Positions 15,187 through 24,516 of a stretch of 64,000 nt of DNA are shown piece after piece. The notes under the pieces are model-generated. The model had not been told where the DNA came from and searched no databases. It saw nothing but the letters and a program-made list of their open reading frames with translations. The position numbers and the translations under genes are program-made. The stretch covers positions 1-64,000 of the forward strand of contig NZ_QQAR01000011.1 in the NCBI RefSeq assembly GCF_003350375.1, read 5' to 3'. Position 1 is the stretch's first letter. The number at the start of each line of letters is the position of its first letter. Source of the DNA: Flavobacterium sp. AG291 (lineage in GTDB: Bacteria; Bacteroidota; Bacteroidia; Flavobacteriales; Flavobacteriaceae).

Positions 15187-15718
15187 TACACCTGGTATCC
15201 TCATGACAAGGATCAATAATATAAATCAAACAACAAATGAAAATAATGCTAAAACCGCAGTTTTATTCATTTTTAAACCACTTTTAAACTGTTTCCTGAT
15301 TTTTGCACAACAATATATTAGACAATACCTTACAAACCATATTCAAATTTATTGCTCAAAAAGCTATTATGAATTGTAAATCGGTTTTTTTACTAAAGAA
15401 TTTATCTACAGAAAAAAAACTCATATAAAAATTCAGATATGTTAAAATCGCAACTTTCGTGGATTTTCTTTTGGATAAACTATAAGTATATTGAAAAAAT
15501 CAAAAATCGTTTTTGTATTTAATCATTAAAAACAAAAAGCCTGTAAGTAAACTACTAAACTGACAGTCAATCTTTTATTAACATAAATTAACAATGTTGT
15601 GATATTTAAACCAAAAAGGTAGTTTGTCGATTTTAAAGACCCTTTAATCGTTAAATTTCCAATTTCATAACAAATTTTTTAAATCATCACTATTGTATTA
15701 ACATTATCATTGTTATTT
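15187..15718 (+). promoter_or_regulatory. Long AT-rich leader of the adhesin gene, with candidate promoter
   Basis: About 530 bp without a gene. The best promoter-like match for the giant adhesin is TTG at 15597-15599, a 20-nt spacer and TAGTTTG at 15620-15626, which is one base short of the TAnnTTTG consensus. That would leave an untranslated leader of roughly 90 nt. I see no open frame or strong hairpin in the rest. Confidence 0.4.
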
Positions 15719-18700
15719 ATGAACCTAAAACTACCTGATTCGATGAGTAAATTTTTGCTCACCGGAAAGAAAAATTTAATCCCAAAACTATTCTTTGCAG
15801 CGATGCTGTTTAGCGGAATAAATGCCCGGTCACAATGTGCCCCTGCCATTGCAGGAGTAAGCAACATCACTTCAACTTCGGCAAAAGTCAACTGGAATCC
15901 GGTTGCAGCCTACCCTACAGCCACATATACACTGGAAGTACACACTAACGCTGGCTTTACAGCTCCTTTTGGTGTTTACCCTGCTGTAACAGGCACTAGC
16001 TATGCCTTAAGCGGACTAGCGAATGGCACAACCTATTATTACAGAGTAAAAACAAACGATGCCGCCTGTACTGATTTTGCCACAGGAAGCTTTGTTGCTC
16101 AAATGGGACTTACACCTCTTGATGTTACCGGATTTAACCACGACGTTATAGCTAATGGAGTAGGTTCTCCTCTAAACACTACTACAAACTCCGTAGATAG
16201 TAACACAAATACAAGTGCAAATTTTGCATACATGTCGAGAGATTATAAATTAAATGCTACCGATGCAGATTTGACTTACGGACTTCCTTTAAGCAGAGGA
16301 CTTACGAGTCCAAACGTAACAGGTCTTAACTATATCTTACAGGATTATTCAGCCAACAATTCTTTACGATTATCAGCTACAGGTGACTTTGGCACGCTAA
16401 CTCTGTCACAGCCTGCTTCGCTATACAATATTTATTTAGCAGTGGCTTCCGGAGACGGAACCTCTACATTTGATGCAGAGATTCAATTTGCAGATTCATC
16501 TACACAAATCGTAACAGGATTAAGCGCTATAAACTGGGATGACACCTCTGCTTCAAACCCTCCGGTAATTGTAACTGGAATAGGAAGGGTAAAAAGAACA
16601 ACCGGTGTTGCATCAGGAACTCCTAATAACTTTAGGATATTTCAGCTAACATTAAATATTGATGCCGCGAACCAGACTAAGCTGGTTAATGCAATCAAGT
16701 TTACAAAAACTGTCACAAATGCCACCGAAAGTAAAATCCCTAACATTTTTGCAGTTTCAGGAAGGCTTGTATCTCCTTGCCCATATCTTGCATCAGCCAG
16801 TTCGACAGTTAACTCAACTACTTCAGCGACTGTCAACTGGACGCTGGGAGGAACAGGCACATCAGGTGGGTCAGTAACTTATACTGTTGAAGTTTATACA
16901 GATGCAGCCTACACAATACAAGCACCGGGATCTCCTTTTACTGGTCTTACAGGAACTTCTCAGCTTGTTACCGGACTTACTCTTGACACTCCATATTATT
17001 ACAGAGTAAGAGCTAATAACGGAACATGTTCGTCTGATTATGTAACAGGCACATTTACACCCGCTTATTGTTCTGCGACAACCACTAACACTACTTTATA
17101 TTACATATCGAATTTTACTACAACAGGTGGTTACACCAATATCAATAATACAACTCCTACCTCAAACAGCTACGGCAATTTTAGTTCACAAATTGTATCT
17201 AAAGCAGCCGGAACTACATTTAACTTTAATGGGACCCGCTATGGTACTTCAAGTACGAAAATAGTGTTGTTTGCCGACTGGAATGGTGATGGTGATTTTG
17301 ATGACACAAATGAAACAGTTACAACTCTTGCCGCAGGGCCTGCAGCATTTAGCGGTACAATTACAATTCCTGCAGGTACACCAACAGGAAATTACAGATT
17401 AAGAGTAAGAAGCTCAAGCAGCTCAACCACTATCTCTGCATGTGGAAACCTTTCATATAGCGACATCGAAGACTACACGATAGCAGTTGTTCCAACACCG
17501 GCTGACTGTACTGCTCCGGCAACACCTATGCTTGCCATAACACTACCTACCACAACAGGTATGACACTAACGGCGAGTTCATCAACTCCACCAACAAACT
17601 ATTTGTTGATTCGTAGTACAGAAACCACATTAACAGAGGCTCCTGTAAACAAAACTGTTTATGCCGTGGGCACTAACTTTGGCGGCGGAATTGTGATAGC
17701 TAACGCTGCAACTATTGCAGGATTAGTGGATTTTGCAGCTCCCAACACACACTACTATTATTTCCTATACGCTTATAATGATGGAGGTGCTTCATGTTTA
17801 GGCCCTATTTATAGCACAACCGCTGCTACAGCAGATGGACTTACCTGTGCCAATGCAGTAGTAAATGCAAGTGCAAGTAACATTACAAGTACATCAGCAG
17901 CTTTAAACTGGTCATCAGTAGTTGGTAAAAATGGTGCTGCAGCAACATATACTGTTGAAGTTTACACAGACAGTAGCTTAAGCAATCAATTTGGTTCTGC
18001 TATAACAGTTACTTCTCCTGCGACAAGCTATAACCTGACGGGATTAACAAATGGGGTAACTTATTATTATAGAGTAAAAACCCAGACAGCAGCTTGTTTC
18101 ACAAGCACCTGGTCAGCGGTATCCAGCTTCACAGCACAAAACAATTATAGTCCATTTACAGTAACCGGATTTACTGACGATGTTATCGCTAATGGAACCG
18201 GTATTGCAAAAACTTCTACAACTAATGACATCGATGCGGTAAATAACGCATATATGGCTATCAATTATGAAAGAATTGCAGGAAGTGTTGCAACAGTTGG
18301 ACTACCTCTTAGCAGAACTATGACTACAACAGCAATACCTGCATTAAGTTTCTTATTTGCAGATTATTCAGCTAATAACTCATTACGATTACCAGCGCAA
18401 AACCAGGTTGGAACCCTTACTCTGGCAACTCCAAAAAAACTTACCAACGTTTATCTTGCTGTTACTTCAGGAAGTGGTTCATCTACAATTACTTCTAAAA
18501 TAAACTTTCAGGACGGTTCATCGCAAACTCCAATAACAACTATCACTCTTACCGATTGGTATGGAAGTTCATCAACCGCTCAACCTGCACTTATAAGCAG
18601 TATTGGGCGTGTAAACAGAGCTGATAATACCGGAACACCTGAAACCGGACCCTCTAAAGTATTCTATATTGACATTCCGGTATTGGCCGAAAACCAAACA

Positions 18701-21577
18701 AAAGCCGTTGCATCAATAGAAATTACTAAAACTTCTACCGGTGCAACTTCACCGGTTCCTAATATTTTTGCAGTATCAGGAAAACAAATTGATGAATGCC
18801 CGGTTATGGCAACTGTAACAACAACACCAGCCGGAGACAATGCAACTATAAACTGGACATTAACAGCTACAAGTGCAGTTGCTACATCTTACACTGTAGA
18901 AGTATACTCGGATGCAGCTATGACTACACCTGTAACAGGCTCTCCTTTTACAGTAACTACAGGAACTTCAAAAAATGTTACAGGACTTTCTCCATTAACT
19001 AACTATTTCTTCAGAGTTAAAGCTATTAACACAATTTGTAGTTCAGCATATATGGGAGGCACTTTCATGACTACCTGCCTTGCACCGTCGGCCCCAACAG
19101 CTGCTGCAACGCAAACTGTATGCGGTCCCGCTACAATTGCTAACCTAAATGCAACAGCAGTTTCCGGCGCCACATTAAACTGGTACACAATTCCGGCTGG
19201 AGGCACAGCTCAACCTACTACAACAGCTTTAGCGAGCGGCAACTACTATGTATCTCAAACACTTAATTCATGTGAGAGCACAAGAACTCTTGTTGCTGTT
19301 ACAGTAAATACTGTAAATGCTCCGGTTGCTGCTGCTCAAACCGTTTGTACGGGAACTACATTTAACCAACTGACTGTTACAGGTGCTACAGGTGCTACTT
19401 TTACCTGGTCTGCAACACAAGGTGGATCTGCCATTACAGGAACTACTGCAGTAACTACCGGTATTTTCTACGTAACTCAGACTTTAAACGGCTGTACAAG
19501 TCCGGCAACATCAGTAGCCCTTACAACTACTACTGTAAATCCACCTTCTGCCGCTGCTCAAACACATTGTAGCGGTACAACTTTCAGTCAACTTACAGTT
19601 ACGGGAGCAACAGGTGCTACTTTCACATGGTCTGCAACTCAGGGAGGAACTGCTATTGCAGGAACAACCGTTGCTACATCGGGCACTTATTTTGTAACAC
19701 AAACTGTTGGTACATGTACTAGTACTGCTACACAAGTAACTGTAACCATCAATACAACTCCGGCACCTATAGCAACTGCCCAAACATTCTGTATTGGAGC
19801 AACTGTAGCAAACCTTTCAGCTACGGGTGTTGCTGGAGGTACATTTACCTGGTCTGCAACTCAGGGTGGAACTGCACTTGCTACAACTACACAGCTTGCT
19901 TCAGGAACATATTTTGTAACCCAAACATTAAACGGCTGTACGAGTACTCCGGTATCTGTAACAGTTACTGTAAATTCAACTGCTGCTCCAACAGCAACAG
20001 TAACACAAACATTCTGTTTAGGTGCTACAGTAGCTAATCTTCAGGCTACAACACTTGCAGGAGCTACATTCAAATGGTCAGCAACCGAAGGAGGTACTGC
20101 ATTAGAATCTACAGCGGCACTTACATCAGGAACATATTACATTACACAAACGCTTAACTCTTGTGAAAGTACCGCTACAACTGTAACAGTAGTGGTTAAC
20201 AGTACAGCTGCTCCAACAGCATCAGCACAATCATTCTGTACAGGTGCAGTAGCTTCAGAACTTTCTGCAACAACGCTTACAGGCGCTACAGTTGAGTGGT
20301 CACTAACAGAAAGTGGCGCTGCTATAGCAGAAAATACTTTACTTGTAACAGGTACTTACTATGTAAGACAAACACTAAACAACTGTGTTAGCCCATCTAC
20401 GGCAGTAGCAGTTGTTGTTAACACTACTGTAGCTCCGGGAGCTGATGATCAAACATTCTGCATAGGCGCTTCAGTTGAAGATCTTATGGTAACCAACGCT
20501 ACAGGCGCTACTGTTAACTGGTATTCTACCGTAGGAGGAAGTGCTTTAGACGCTGCAACAGTTCTACAGACAGGCACATATTATGTAACACAAACACTAA
20601 ACCAGTGCGAAAGTACCGCAACAGAAATTCAGGTGACTGTAAATACTGTAAATGCACCAACTGTAAACGCACAAACTTTCTGCGCAGGAGCTACAGTAGA
20701 AGATTTAGTTGCTACAGCTGAGACAAATGCTACGGTTAACTGGTATTCTACTATTGGAGGTAATACACTTACACCTTCTACAGTTCTTGCAACAGGCACA
20801 TATTATGTAACACAAACACTAAACCAGTGTGAAAGTACTACAACAGAATTTGAGGTTACTATAAACACTGTAAACGCACCAGCTGCTCAGTCTCAGGAAT
20901 TCTGTACAGGTGCTACAGCAGCTGAACTGGCTGCTACCGGGGACGCCGAAGCTACTTTAACATGGTATGCAACTGAAGGTGGGCTTCCAATTGCTGAAAC
21001 TACACTACTTGAAACCGGAACTTATTATGTAACTCAAACTGTTGGTGTTTGTACTAGTACTGCTACCGCTGTTAACGTAACCGTAAACGCTATACCGGAT
21101 GCTCCAACCGGCTCTTCTACTCAAACCTTTGTAGACGGAGATACGCTTTCAGACCTTACTTTGACTACTGATAATGACGCAACAGTTCAATGGTATACTT
21201 TAGAAGAAGGGGTTTATACAGCCGTTAGTTCAGATACTCTTTTAGAAGAAGGGGTTACTTATTATGCAACCCAAAGTATTTCCACTTGCGAGAGTGATTA
21301 TTTTGCGGTGACAGTTAGTGAGGTTACAGGCAGGGATGACTTTAAATTCTCAAATTTATCTGTTTACCCTAATCCTGCTAAAGATTACATAACGGTATCT
21401 AATACATCTTCTATATCAAAAATTATGGTGATCAATCTACTTGGTCAGACGGTAATTGAGAAGAGTGTAAATAGCAATACTGCTCAAATCGATCTTTCAA
21501 ATATTGCTTCAGGAACATATATTCTTCAAGTAAGCGCTGAAGGAGCTAAGGCAAATGTAAAAGTGATCAAACACTAA
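15719..21577 (+). CDS. Giant T9SS-secreted adhesin with FN3, GEVED and Ig-like repeats
   Basis: A 1,952-residue exported protein. Order (numbered from 15710): signal peptide (about 20-43), fibronectin-III domain (44-130), a beta domain of about 220 residues containing the block DYSANNSLRL (130-355), FN3 (357-450), a GEVED domain with FADWNGDGDFDD (455-600), a loop-rich domain (605-718), FN3 (720-815), a second copy of the DYSANNSLRL domain (817-1030), FN3 (1030-1122), ten tandem Ig-like repeats of about 74 residues (1125-1872) with paired cysteines, and a type A T9SS sorting domain (about 1880-1955: VYPNPAKDYI, LLGQTVIEK, GTYILQV). It probably ends up on the cell surface or outside and binds surfaces or glycans. 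The frame opens at TTG 15710; ATG 15719 or ATG 15743 is the likelier start. Confidence 0.88.
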   Translation: MNLKLPDSMSKFLLTGKKNLIPKLFFAAMLFSGINARSQCAPAIAGVSNITSTSAKVNWNPVAAYPTATYTLEVHTNAGFTAPFGVYPAVTGTSYALSGLANGTTYYYRVKTNDAACTDFATGSFVAQMGLTPLDVTGFNHDVIANGVGSPLNTTTNSVDSNTNTSANFAYMSRDYKLNATDADLTYGLPLSRGLTSPNVTGLNYILQDYSANNSLRLSATGDFGTLTLSQPASLYNIYLAVASGDGTSTFDAEIQFADSSTQIVTGLSAINWDDTSASNPPVIVTGIGRVKRTTGVASGTPNNFRIFQLTLNIDAANQTKLVNAIKFTKTVTNATESKIPNIFAVSGRLVSPCPYLASASSTVNSTTSATVNWTLGGTGTSGGSVTYTVEVYTDAAYTIQAPGSPFTGLTGTSQLVTGLTLDTPYYYRVRANNGTCSSDYVTGTFTPAYCSATTTNTTLYYISNFTTTGGYTNINNTTPTSNSYGNFSSQIVSKAAGTTFNFNGTRYGTSSTKIVLFADWNGDGDFDDTNETVTTLAAGPAAFSGTITIPAGTPTGNYRLRVRSSSSSTTISACGNLSYSDIEDYTIAVVPTPADCTAPATPMLAITLPTTTGMTLTASSSTPPTNYLLIRSTETTLTEAPVNKTVYAVGTNFGGGIVIANAATIAGLVDFAAPNTHYYYFLYAYNDGGASCLGPIYSTTAATADGLTCANAVVNASASNITSTSAALNWSSVVGKNGAAATYTVEVYTDSSLSNQFGSAITVTSPATSYNLTGLTNGVTYYYRVKTQTAACFTSTWSAVSSFTAQNNYSPFTVTGFTDDVIANGTGIAKTSTTNDIDAVNNAYMAINYERIAGSVATVGLPLSRTMTTTAIPALSFLFADYSANNSLRLPAQNQVGTLTLATPKKLTNVYLAVTSGSGSSTITSKINFQDGSSQTPITTITLTDWYGSSSTAQPALISSIGRVNRADNTGTPETGPSKVFYIDIPVLAENQTKAVASIEITKTSTGATSPVPNIFAVSGKQIDECPVMATVTTTPAGDNATINWTLTATSAVATSYTVEVYSDAAMTTPVTGSPFTVTTGTSKNVTGLSPLTNYFFRVKAINTICSSAYMGGTFMTTCLAPSAPTAAATQTVCGPATIANLNATAVSGATLNWYTIPAGGTAQPTTTALASGNYYVSQTLNSCESTRTLVAVTVNTVNAPVAAAQTVCTGTTFNQLTVTGATGATFTWSATQGGSAITGTTAVTTGIFYVTQTLNGCTSPATSVALTTTTVNPPSAAAQTHCSGTTFSQLTVTGATGATFTWSATQGGTAIAGTTVATSGTYFVTQTVGTCTSTATQVTVTINTTPAPIATAQTFCIGATVANLSATGVAGGTFTWSATQGGTALATTTQLASGTYFVTQTLNGCTSTPVSVTVTVNSTAAPTATVTQTFCLGATVANLQATTLAGATFKWSATEGGTALESTAALTSGTYYITQTLNSCESTATTVTVVVNSTAAPTASAQSFCTGAVASELSATTLTGATVEWSLTESGAAIAENTLLVTGTYYVRQTLNNCVSPSTAVAVVVNTTVAPGADDQTFCIGASVEDLMVTNATGATVNWYSTVGGSALDAATVLQTGTYYVTQTLNQCESTATEIQVTVNTVNAPTVNAQTFCAGATVEDLVATAETNATVNWYSTIGGNTLTPSTVLATGTYYVTQTLNQCESTTTEFEVTINTVNAPAAQSQEFCTGATAAELAATGDAEATLTWYATEGGLPIAETTLLETGTYYVTQTVGVCTSTATAVNVTVNAIPDAPTGSSTQTFVDGDTLSDLTLTTDNDATVQWYTLEEGVYTAVSSDTLLEEGVTYYATQSISTCESDYFAVTVSEVTGRDDFKFSNLSVYPNPAKDYITVSNTSSISKIMVINLLGQTVIEKSVNSNTAQIDLSNIASGTYILQVSAEGAKANVKVIKH
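19083..21325 (+). repeat. Ten tandem Ig-like coding repeats, about 222 bp each
   Basis: Ten in-frame units each follow the plan QTFC-GATV-L-AT-ATVNWYST-GG-L-TGTYYVTQTLN-CEST-VTVN. Units 7 and 8 are nearly identical at the DNA level around 20570 and 20792, exactly 222 bp apart. The tenth unit (from about 21095) has lost the first cysteine. Such arrays can expand or contract by recombination. Confidence 0.9.
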
Positions 21578-21595
21578 TACAATTAGACTTTAACT

Positions 21596-21627
21596 AAAAA
21601 GGCTGTTCCGATTGGAACAGCCTTTTA
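21596..21627 (+). terminator. Bidirectional terminator after the adhesin gene
   Basis: Stem GGCTGTTCC/GGAACAGCC (21601-21609 with 21614-21622) flanked by A and T runs, between two convergent genes. Confidence 0.88.
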
Positions 21628-22395
21628 TATTTTAATCACGGCACTTAATCCTGCCTGTTGTCCATTATAAAAAGGCATTGCCAGGACTGATACTTTCTTC
21701 TCTTCAGAACTCCCAAATAATTGTTTTTGTATAAAAGGATGCAATATATAAGCAAGCTTGGTACTGAGTATACCTATTCCTGCTCCTGCCGCCACATCGG
21801 TAAGCCAGTGTCTGTCGTTATAAATGCGTAACATTCCAGTACCCGTTGCAACGATATAACCTGCGAACCCGTACCACGGAGAAACATCTTTATATTCCTG
21901 CCATAAAATTTCTGCACCGACAAATGCCGTAGCTGTATGACCTGAGGGAAATGAATTGTCAGTGCTGCCATCCGGCCGTTCAACTTTACATAATGATTTT
22001 AGCCCCATTACAGAACCAACCATTATCAAACTTGATGTAGCAGTGATTATTGTAAGATCTCTATAATTATGTTTTCCCTTAATACCGGCTACATTCAGGG
22101 CATAGACCGATACAACAGGTAAATAACGTGTATAATCGTCTGTACTAATTTGTTTATCAACATGCTCACTTACCTCCGATTTGATTGCGACGTTAACATC
22201 CTTAACACCTGCATTAACAAATCCAAGCACCCCATAACCAACCAAAACACCCGGCACTATTAGTTGCTTATACAATGGCTTTACATTGACACGTGATTGA
22301 TTTACCAGCGTATCTTTTCCAATTATAATCTTTTCCTGAGCATTAGCTGAAAACACACAATTTGTAATCAGTAATAAAATGATCGTTCTCTTCAT
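21625..22395 (-). CDS. Exported PAP2-superfamily phosphatase
   Basis: A 256-residue type 2 phosphatidic-acid-phosphatase-like enzyme with a signal peptide (MKRTIILLLITNCVFSANA). The three acid-phosphatase motifs are present: KVERPDGS, FPSGHTA and RIYNDRHWLTDV, so the catalytic histidines are intact. Bacteroidota members dephosphorylate undecaprenyl pyrophosphate, lipid A or other lipid phosphates in the periplasm; substrate cannot be assigned. It ends with YNGQQAGLSAVIKI, resembling an outer-membrane beta-barrel last strand, which would be unusual for the family. It is convergent with the adhesin. Confidence 0.85.
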   Translation of the reverse strand: MKRTIILLLITNCVFSANAQEKIIIGKDTLVNQSRVNVKPLYKQLIVPGVLVGYGVLGFVNAGVKDVNVAIKSEVSEHVDKQISTDDYTRYLPVVSVYALNVAGIKGKHNYRDLTIITATSSLIMVGSVMGLKSLCKVERPDGSTDNSFPSGHTATAFVGAEILWQEYKDVSPWYGFAGYIVATGTGMLRIYNDRHWLTDVAAGAGIGILSTKLAYILHPFIQKQLFGSSEEKKVSVLAMPFYNGQQAGLSAVIKI

Positions 22396-22470
22396 TAGAT
22401 AATCCTTCCCTACTTAAAACATAGTAACGGATTATATATAAATAAATTATAAGTGTTAAAAAATTTAACA

Positions 22471-22499
22471 AAAAAGCAACCCTTAGAGGATTGCTTTTC
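22471..22499 (-). terminator. Terminator of the lysine-rich gene
   Basis: Minus strand: AAAAGCAATCC, a short loop and GGGTTGCTTTTTT form a hairpin with one mismatch and a T-run, 19 bp after the stop at 22518. Confidence 0.65.
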
Positions 22500-22517
22500 A
22501 ACAGTACATGATATCGA

Positions 22518-23162
22518 TTATTTTTTCTTCTTAGATTTAGCTTTCTTTTTAGCCTTAGCCTTTTTCTTTGCTTCAACTTTTTTAGCCTTTGCTTTAGCTC
22601 TTTTCTTCTTATCTTTTTCTTTCTTCTTCGCCTTAGCTTTTTTCTCTTTTTCTTTGGCTTTTTTCTTTTCTTTGGATTTCTTATCGTTATCTTTCTTTAC
22701 CGTTTCTCCGACAGTTACATCGACTTTTTCCGTAATCTGCGATGAAACTGTTTCTTCCACTTTACTCATTTCCGGAACAACAGCTTCAGAAACCGCTTCT
22801 TTTTTTACAGCAGGTTTCCTCACAGGAGTCTTTTTCACAGCAACCTTTTCATCAGGTCCCGAAGAGGCAACAACCTTTGAAGCGACTGCTGATTTTGGAA
22901 CTGTAGTTTTAACTGCAGTAGGTTTTGCCGATGTTGTTGAAGAAGCTTTAGCAGATGTTGCGTCTGACTTTACAGTAGATGATTTTCTTACCGTTGAACT
23001 TCCAACAGGCTTAGCAGTACTAGTTGAGCCCGAAGGCTTTCGCGCTGAAGAACCTGATCTCGGTGTTGCTTTGGGTGCAACTGGAGCAGCAGGATCTGTT
23101 TGAGTCTGTTTGAGATCGGTATTGGATTCGGTAGCCTGGTCTTTTTGTGTCGATTGTGCCAT
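22518..23162 (-). CDS. Lysine/alanine-rich histone H1-like protein
   Basis: A 214-residue low-complexity protein. Residues 1-45 are Gln/Thr/Pro-rich; 45-120 are Ser/Thr/Ala/Lys with H1-like VKKTPVRKPAVKKEA; about 150-214 are mostly lysine, alanine and glutamate (runs such as KAKAKKKEKDKKK). No signal peptide or membrane segment is seen, so it should be cytoplasmic and could bind DNA or RNA like the histone H1-like proteins of other bacteria. The frame is real: it has an ATG with an A-rich leader and a terminator. The complementary strand also has a long open frame, but it is composed only of Phe/Leu/Ser-rich shadow sequence. Confidence 0.7.
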   Translation of the reverse strand: MAQSTQKDQATESNTDLKQTQTDPAAPVAPKATPRSGSSARKPSGSTSTAKPVGSSTVRKSSTVKSDATSAKASSTTSAKPTAVKTTVPKSAVASKVVASSGPDEKVAVKKTPVRKPAVKKEAVSEAVVPEMSKVEETVSSQITEKVDVTVGETVKKDNDKKSKEKKKAKEKEKKAKAKKKEKDKKKRAKAKAKKVEAKKKAKAKKKAKSKKKK

Positions 23163-23368
23163 AAACTTTATTTTTGAGGAAACTTTACTAATCTATATTC
23201 AATGTTTCTAAATCGTCAATTAACAGTAATTGTATTACTACTAATAAAATTAACATTTTAATGAATACAACAATGTTAAGTTTTTCAAAAACAAAAAAAG
23301 CATAGCATGGACAACCGTTTACAAGCTAACCTTTTATTTATTACTTAAAATAAATAGTATGAATTGCA

Positions 23369-24019
23369 TTAATTAAATACAAATTCACCATTCATTGCTG
23401 AATATAGCTCCAGTGTATGATCTATAGAAGCAATATCTTTATCAGAGAAAACTATTACTTTATCATAATTTCTACCTAAAATTTTCACTTTAGCAATTTT
23501 TGCTTTGCTCAATGCTTTAATAATAACGAAATTATTTTCGTTAATAGCATTATCAAACCACTCGCAAACATTACCGGTTCCGGCTTGATTAAATTCGATA
23601 TTTGAAGGAATATAATCAAATATCTTACCGTCAATTAAAAATTGACATTTCTTATAAAAGAGCCACTCTTTATTCTCCACCTGCATCCTCAATCGCAAAT
23701 TAGCGACCAAATCATCTGTCTGATCAAAATAACAAAAGATGGCATTCCCTTTAGGTTTTTCTGGCGAAGTTTCGGGCATATACCTTATCGTACCAGACGG
23801 ATCAAATTCATCCCGTTTTAGCTTAAAATACGAAATAAGCCTTTTAAACTCCAGACTATCAACCTTTTTAGTCTGTTTTAAAACCTCAGAAGATGAATTA
23901 TTTAAAACAGTCACATTGTTAGATCTTCCCGAAAAGCTTTTATGATTTCGGGAAATAAGCAAAAAAAGCGCAGCAACAGCTACAAATAAAACAACAGTTA
24001 ATTTAAGGTGTGTTTTCAT
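23369..24019 (-). CDS. Membrane-anchored protein of unknown function
   Basis: A 216-residue protein with an N-terminal helix (LKLTVVLFVAVAALFLLIS, about residues 6-24) preceded by a lysine, so it is either anchored or exported, and a mixed alpha/beta domain (about 60-216) with two cysteines (CYFDQ and CEWFD) that could pair outside the cell. No motif or family is recognised. The gene is alone, with a 240-nt leader that contains two hairpins, so it may be regulated after transcription starts. Confidence 0.65.
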   Translation of the reverse strand: MKTHLKLTVVLFVAVAALFLLISRNHKSFSGRSNNVTVLNNSSSEVLKQTKKVDSLEFKRLISYFKLKRDEFDPSGTIRYMPETSPEKPKGNAIFCYFDQTDDLVANLRLRMQVENKEWLFYKKCQFLIDGKIFDYIPSNIEFNQAGTGNVCEWFDNAINENNFVIIKALSKAKIAKVKILGRNYDKVIVFSDKDIASIDHTLELYSAMNGEFVFN

Positions 24020-24268
24020 GGGGAATTTATTTAAATAAATAATTTAAAAAAACTCTTCTCTTTACATTAAAGAGAACTAATCTTCATTTAATTAAACCGA
24101 ATAACGGCCGATAAAAAGAGATATCCCGGGGGTAGGCTACCCTGTACAAATCAATAATTTGTAAACAAAACTTCCCAATATTGCTTACAAACTCACACTG
24201 CCAAAGCAGAATACAAAATTAATTAGAAAAACAAGAATCTATAAATCAGGTTTTTAAGAATTCAAAGA
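24020..24268 (-). promoter_or_regulatory. Long structured leader of the 216-aa gene
   Basis: The minus-strand TATCTTTG at 24268-24261 matches a minus-7 element. The transcript would run through a GGGTAGCCTACCC hairpin near 24132-24146 and then a TTCTCTTT/AAAGAGAA hairpin near 24053-24075 followed by a T-run, only about 35 nt before the start codon. That is the layout of an attenuator. No known riboswitch is recognised, and no open frame fills the gap. Confidence 0.4.
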
Positions 24269-24335
24269 TACAAACTTTAGTTATTTTTTAACACTTTTAT
24301 TTAAAAAATAATTGTAAGATAATATCGAGAATAAA

Positions 24336-24369
24336 AAAGCCTGAAACAATTAAATCCGCTTCAGGCTTT
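24336..24369 (-). terminator. Terminator of tRNA-Arg
   Basis: Minus strand: AAAGCCTGAA pairs with TTCAGGCTTT across a 14-nt loop and is followed by T-run, immediately downstream of the tRNA. Confidence 0.8.
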
Positions 24370-24372
24370 CTG

Positions 24373-24446
24373 TGACCTCAGAGGGATTCGAACCCCCAAC
24401 CGCTGGAGCCGAAATCCAGTGCTCTATCCAGTTGAGCCATGAGGCC
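24373..24446 (-). tRNA. tRNA-Arg (anticodon TCG)
   Basis: The 74-nt cloverleaf on the minus strand has an acceptor stem GGCCTCA/TGAGGTC (one G-T pair), D arm with GGCTCAACTGGATAGAGC, anticodon stem CTGGA/TCCAG around TTTCGGC (TCG at positions 34-36, reading CGA codons) and T loop GGTTCGAATCC. The CCA tail is not encoded. A terminator follows. Confidence 0.95.
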
Positions 24447-24462
24447 AAATTTAGATTTTTAA

Positions 24463-24512
24463 TTTTTAGATAATTAGAACTTAGAATGATCTAAAATCTA
24501 ATTATCTAAAAA
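24463..24512. repeat. Inverted repeat with 16-bp arms
   Basis: TTTTTAGATAATTAGA (24463-24478) and its exact reverse complement (24497-24512) flank 18 nt, between yqeY and tRNA-Arg. It could end the yqeY transcript, but a T-run is poor, and it may instead be a small dispersed element. Confidence 0.7.
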
Positions 24513-24516
24513 TTGT

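Noticed and set aside
19511..19783. Cysteine-rich minus-strand frame within the adhesin
   Set aside because: It is a shadow of the Thr/Ala-rich repeats; the repeat pattern explains its composition.
22453..23103. Plus-strand frame opposite the lysine-rich gene
   Set aside because: It is Phe/Leu/Ser-rich, the complement of lysine codons, and has no promoter or motif.
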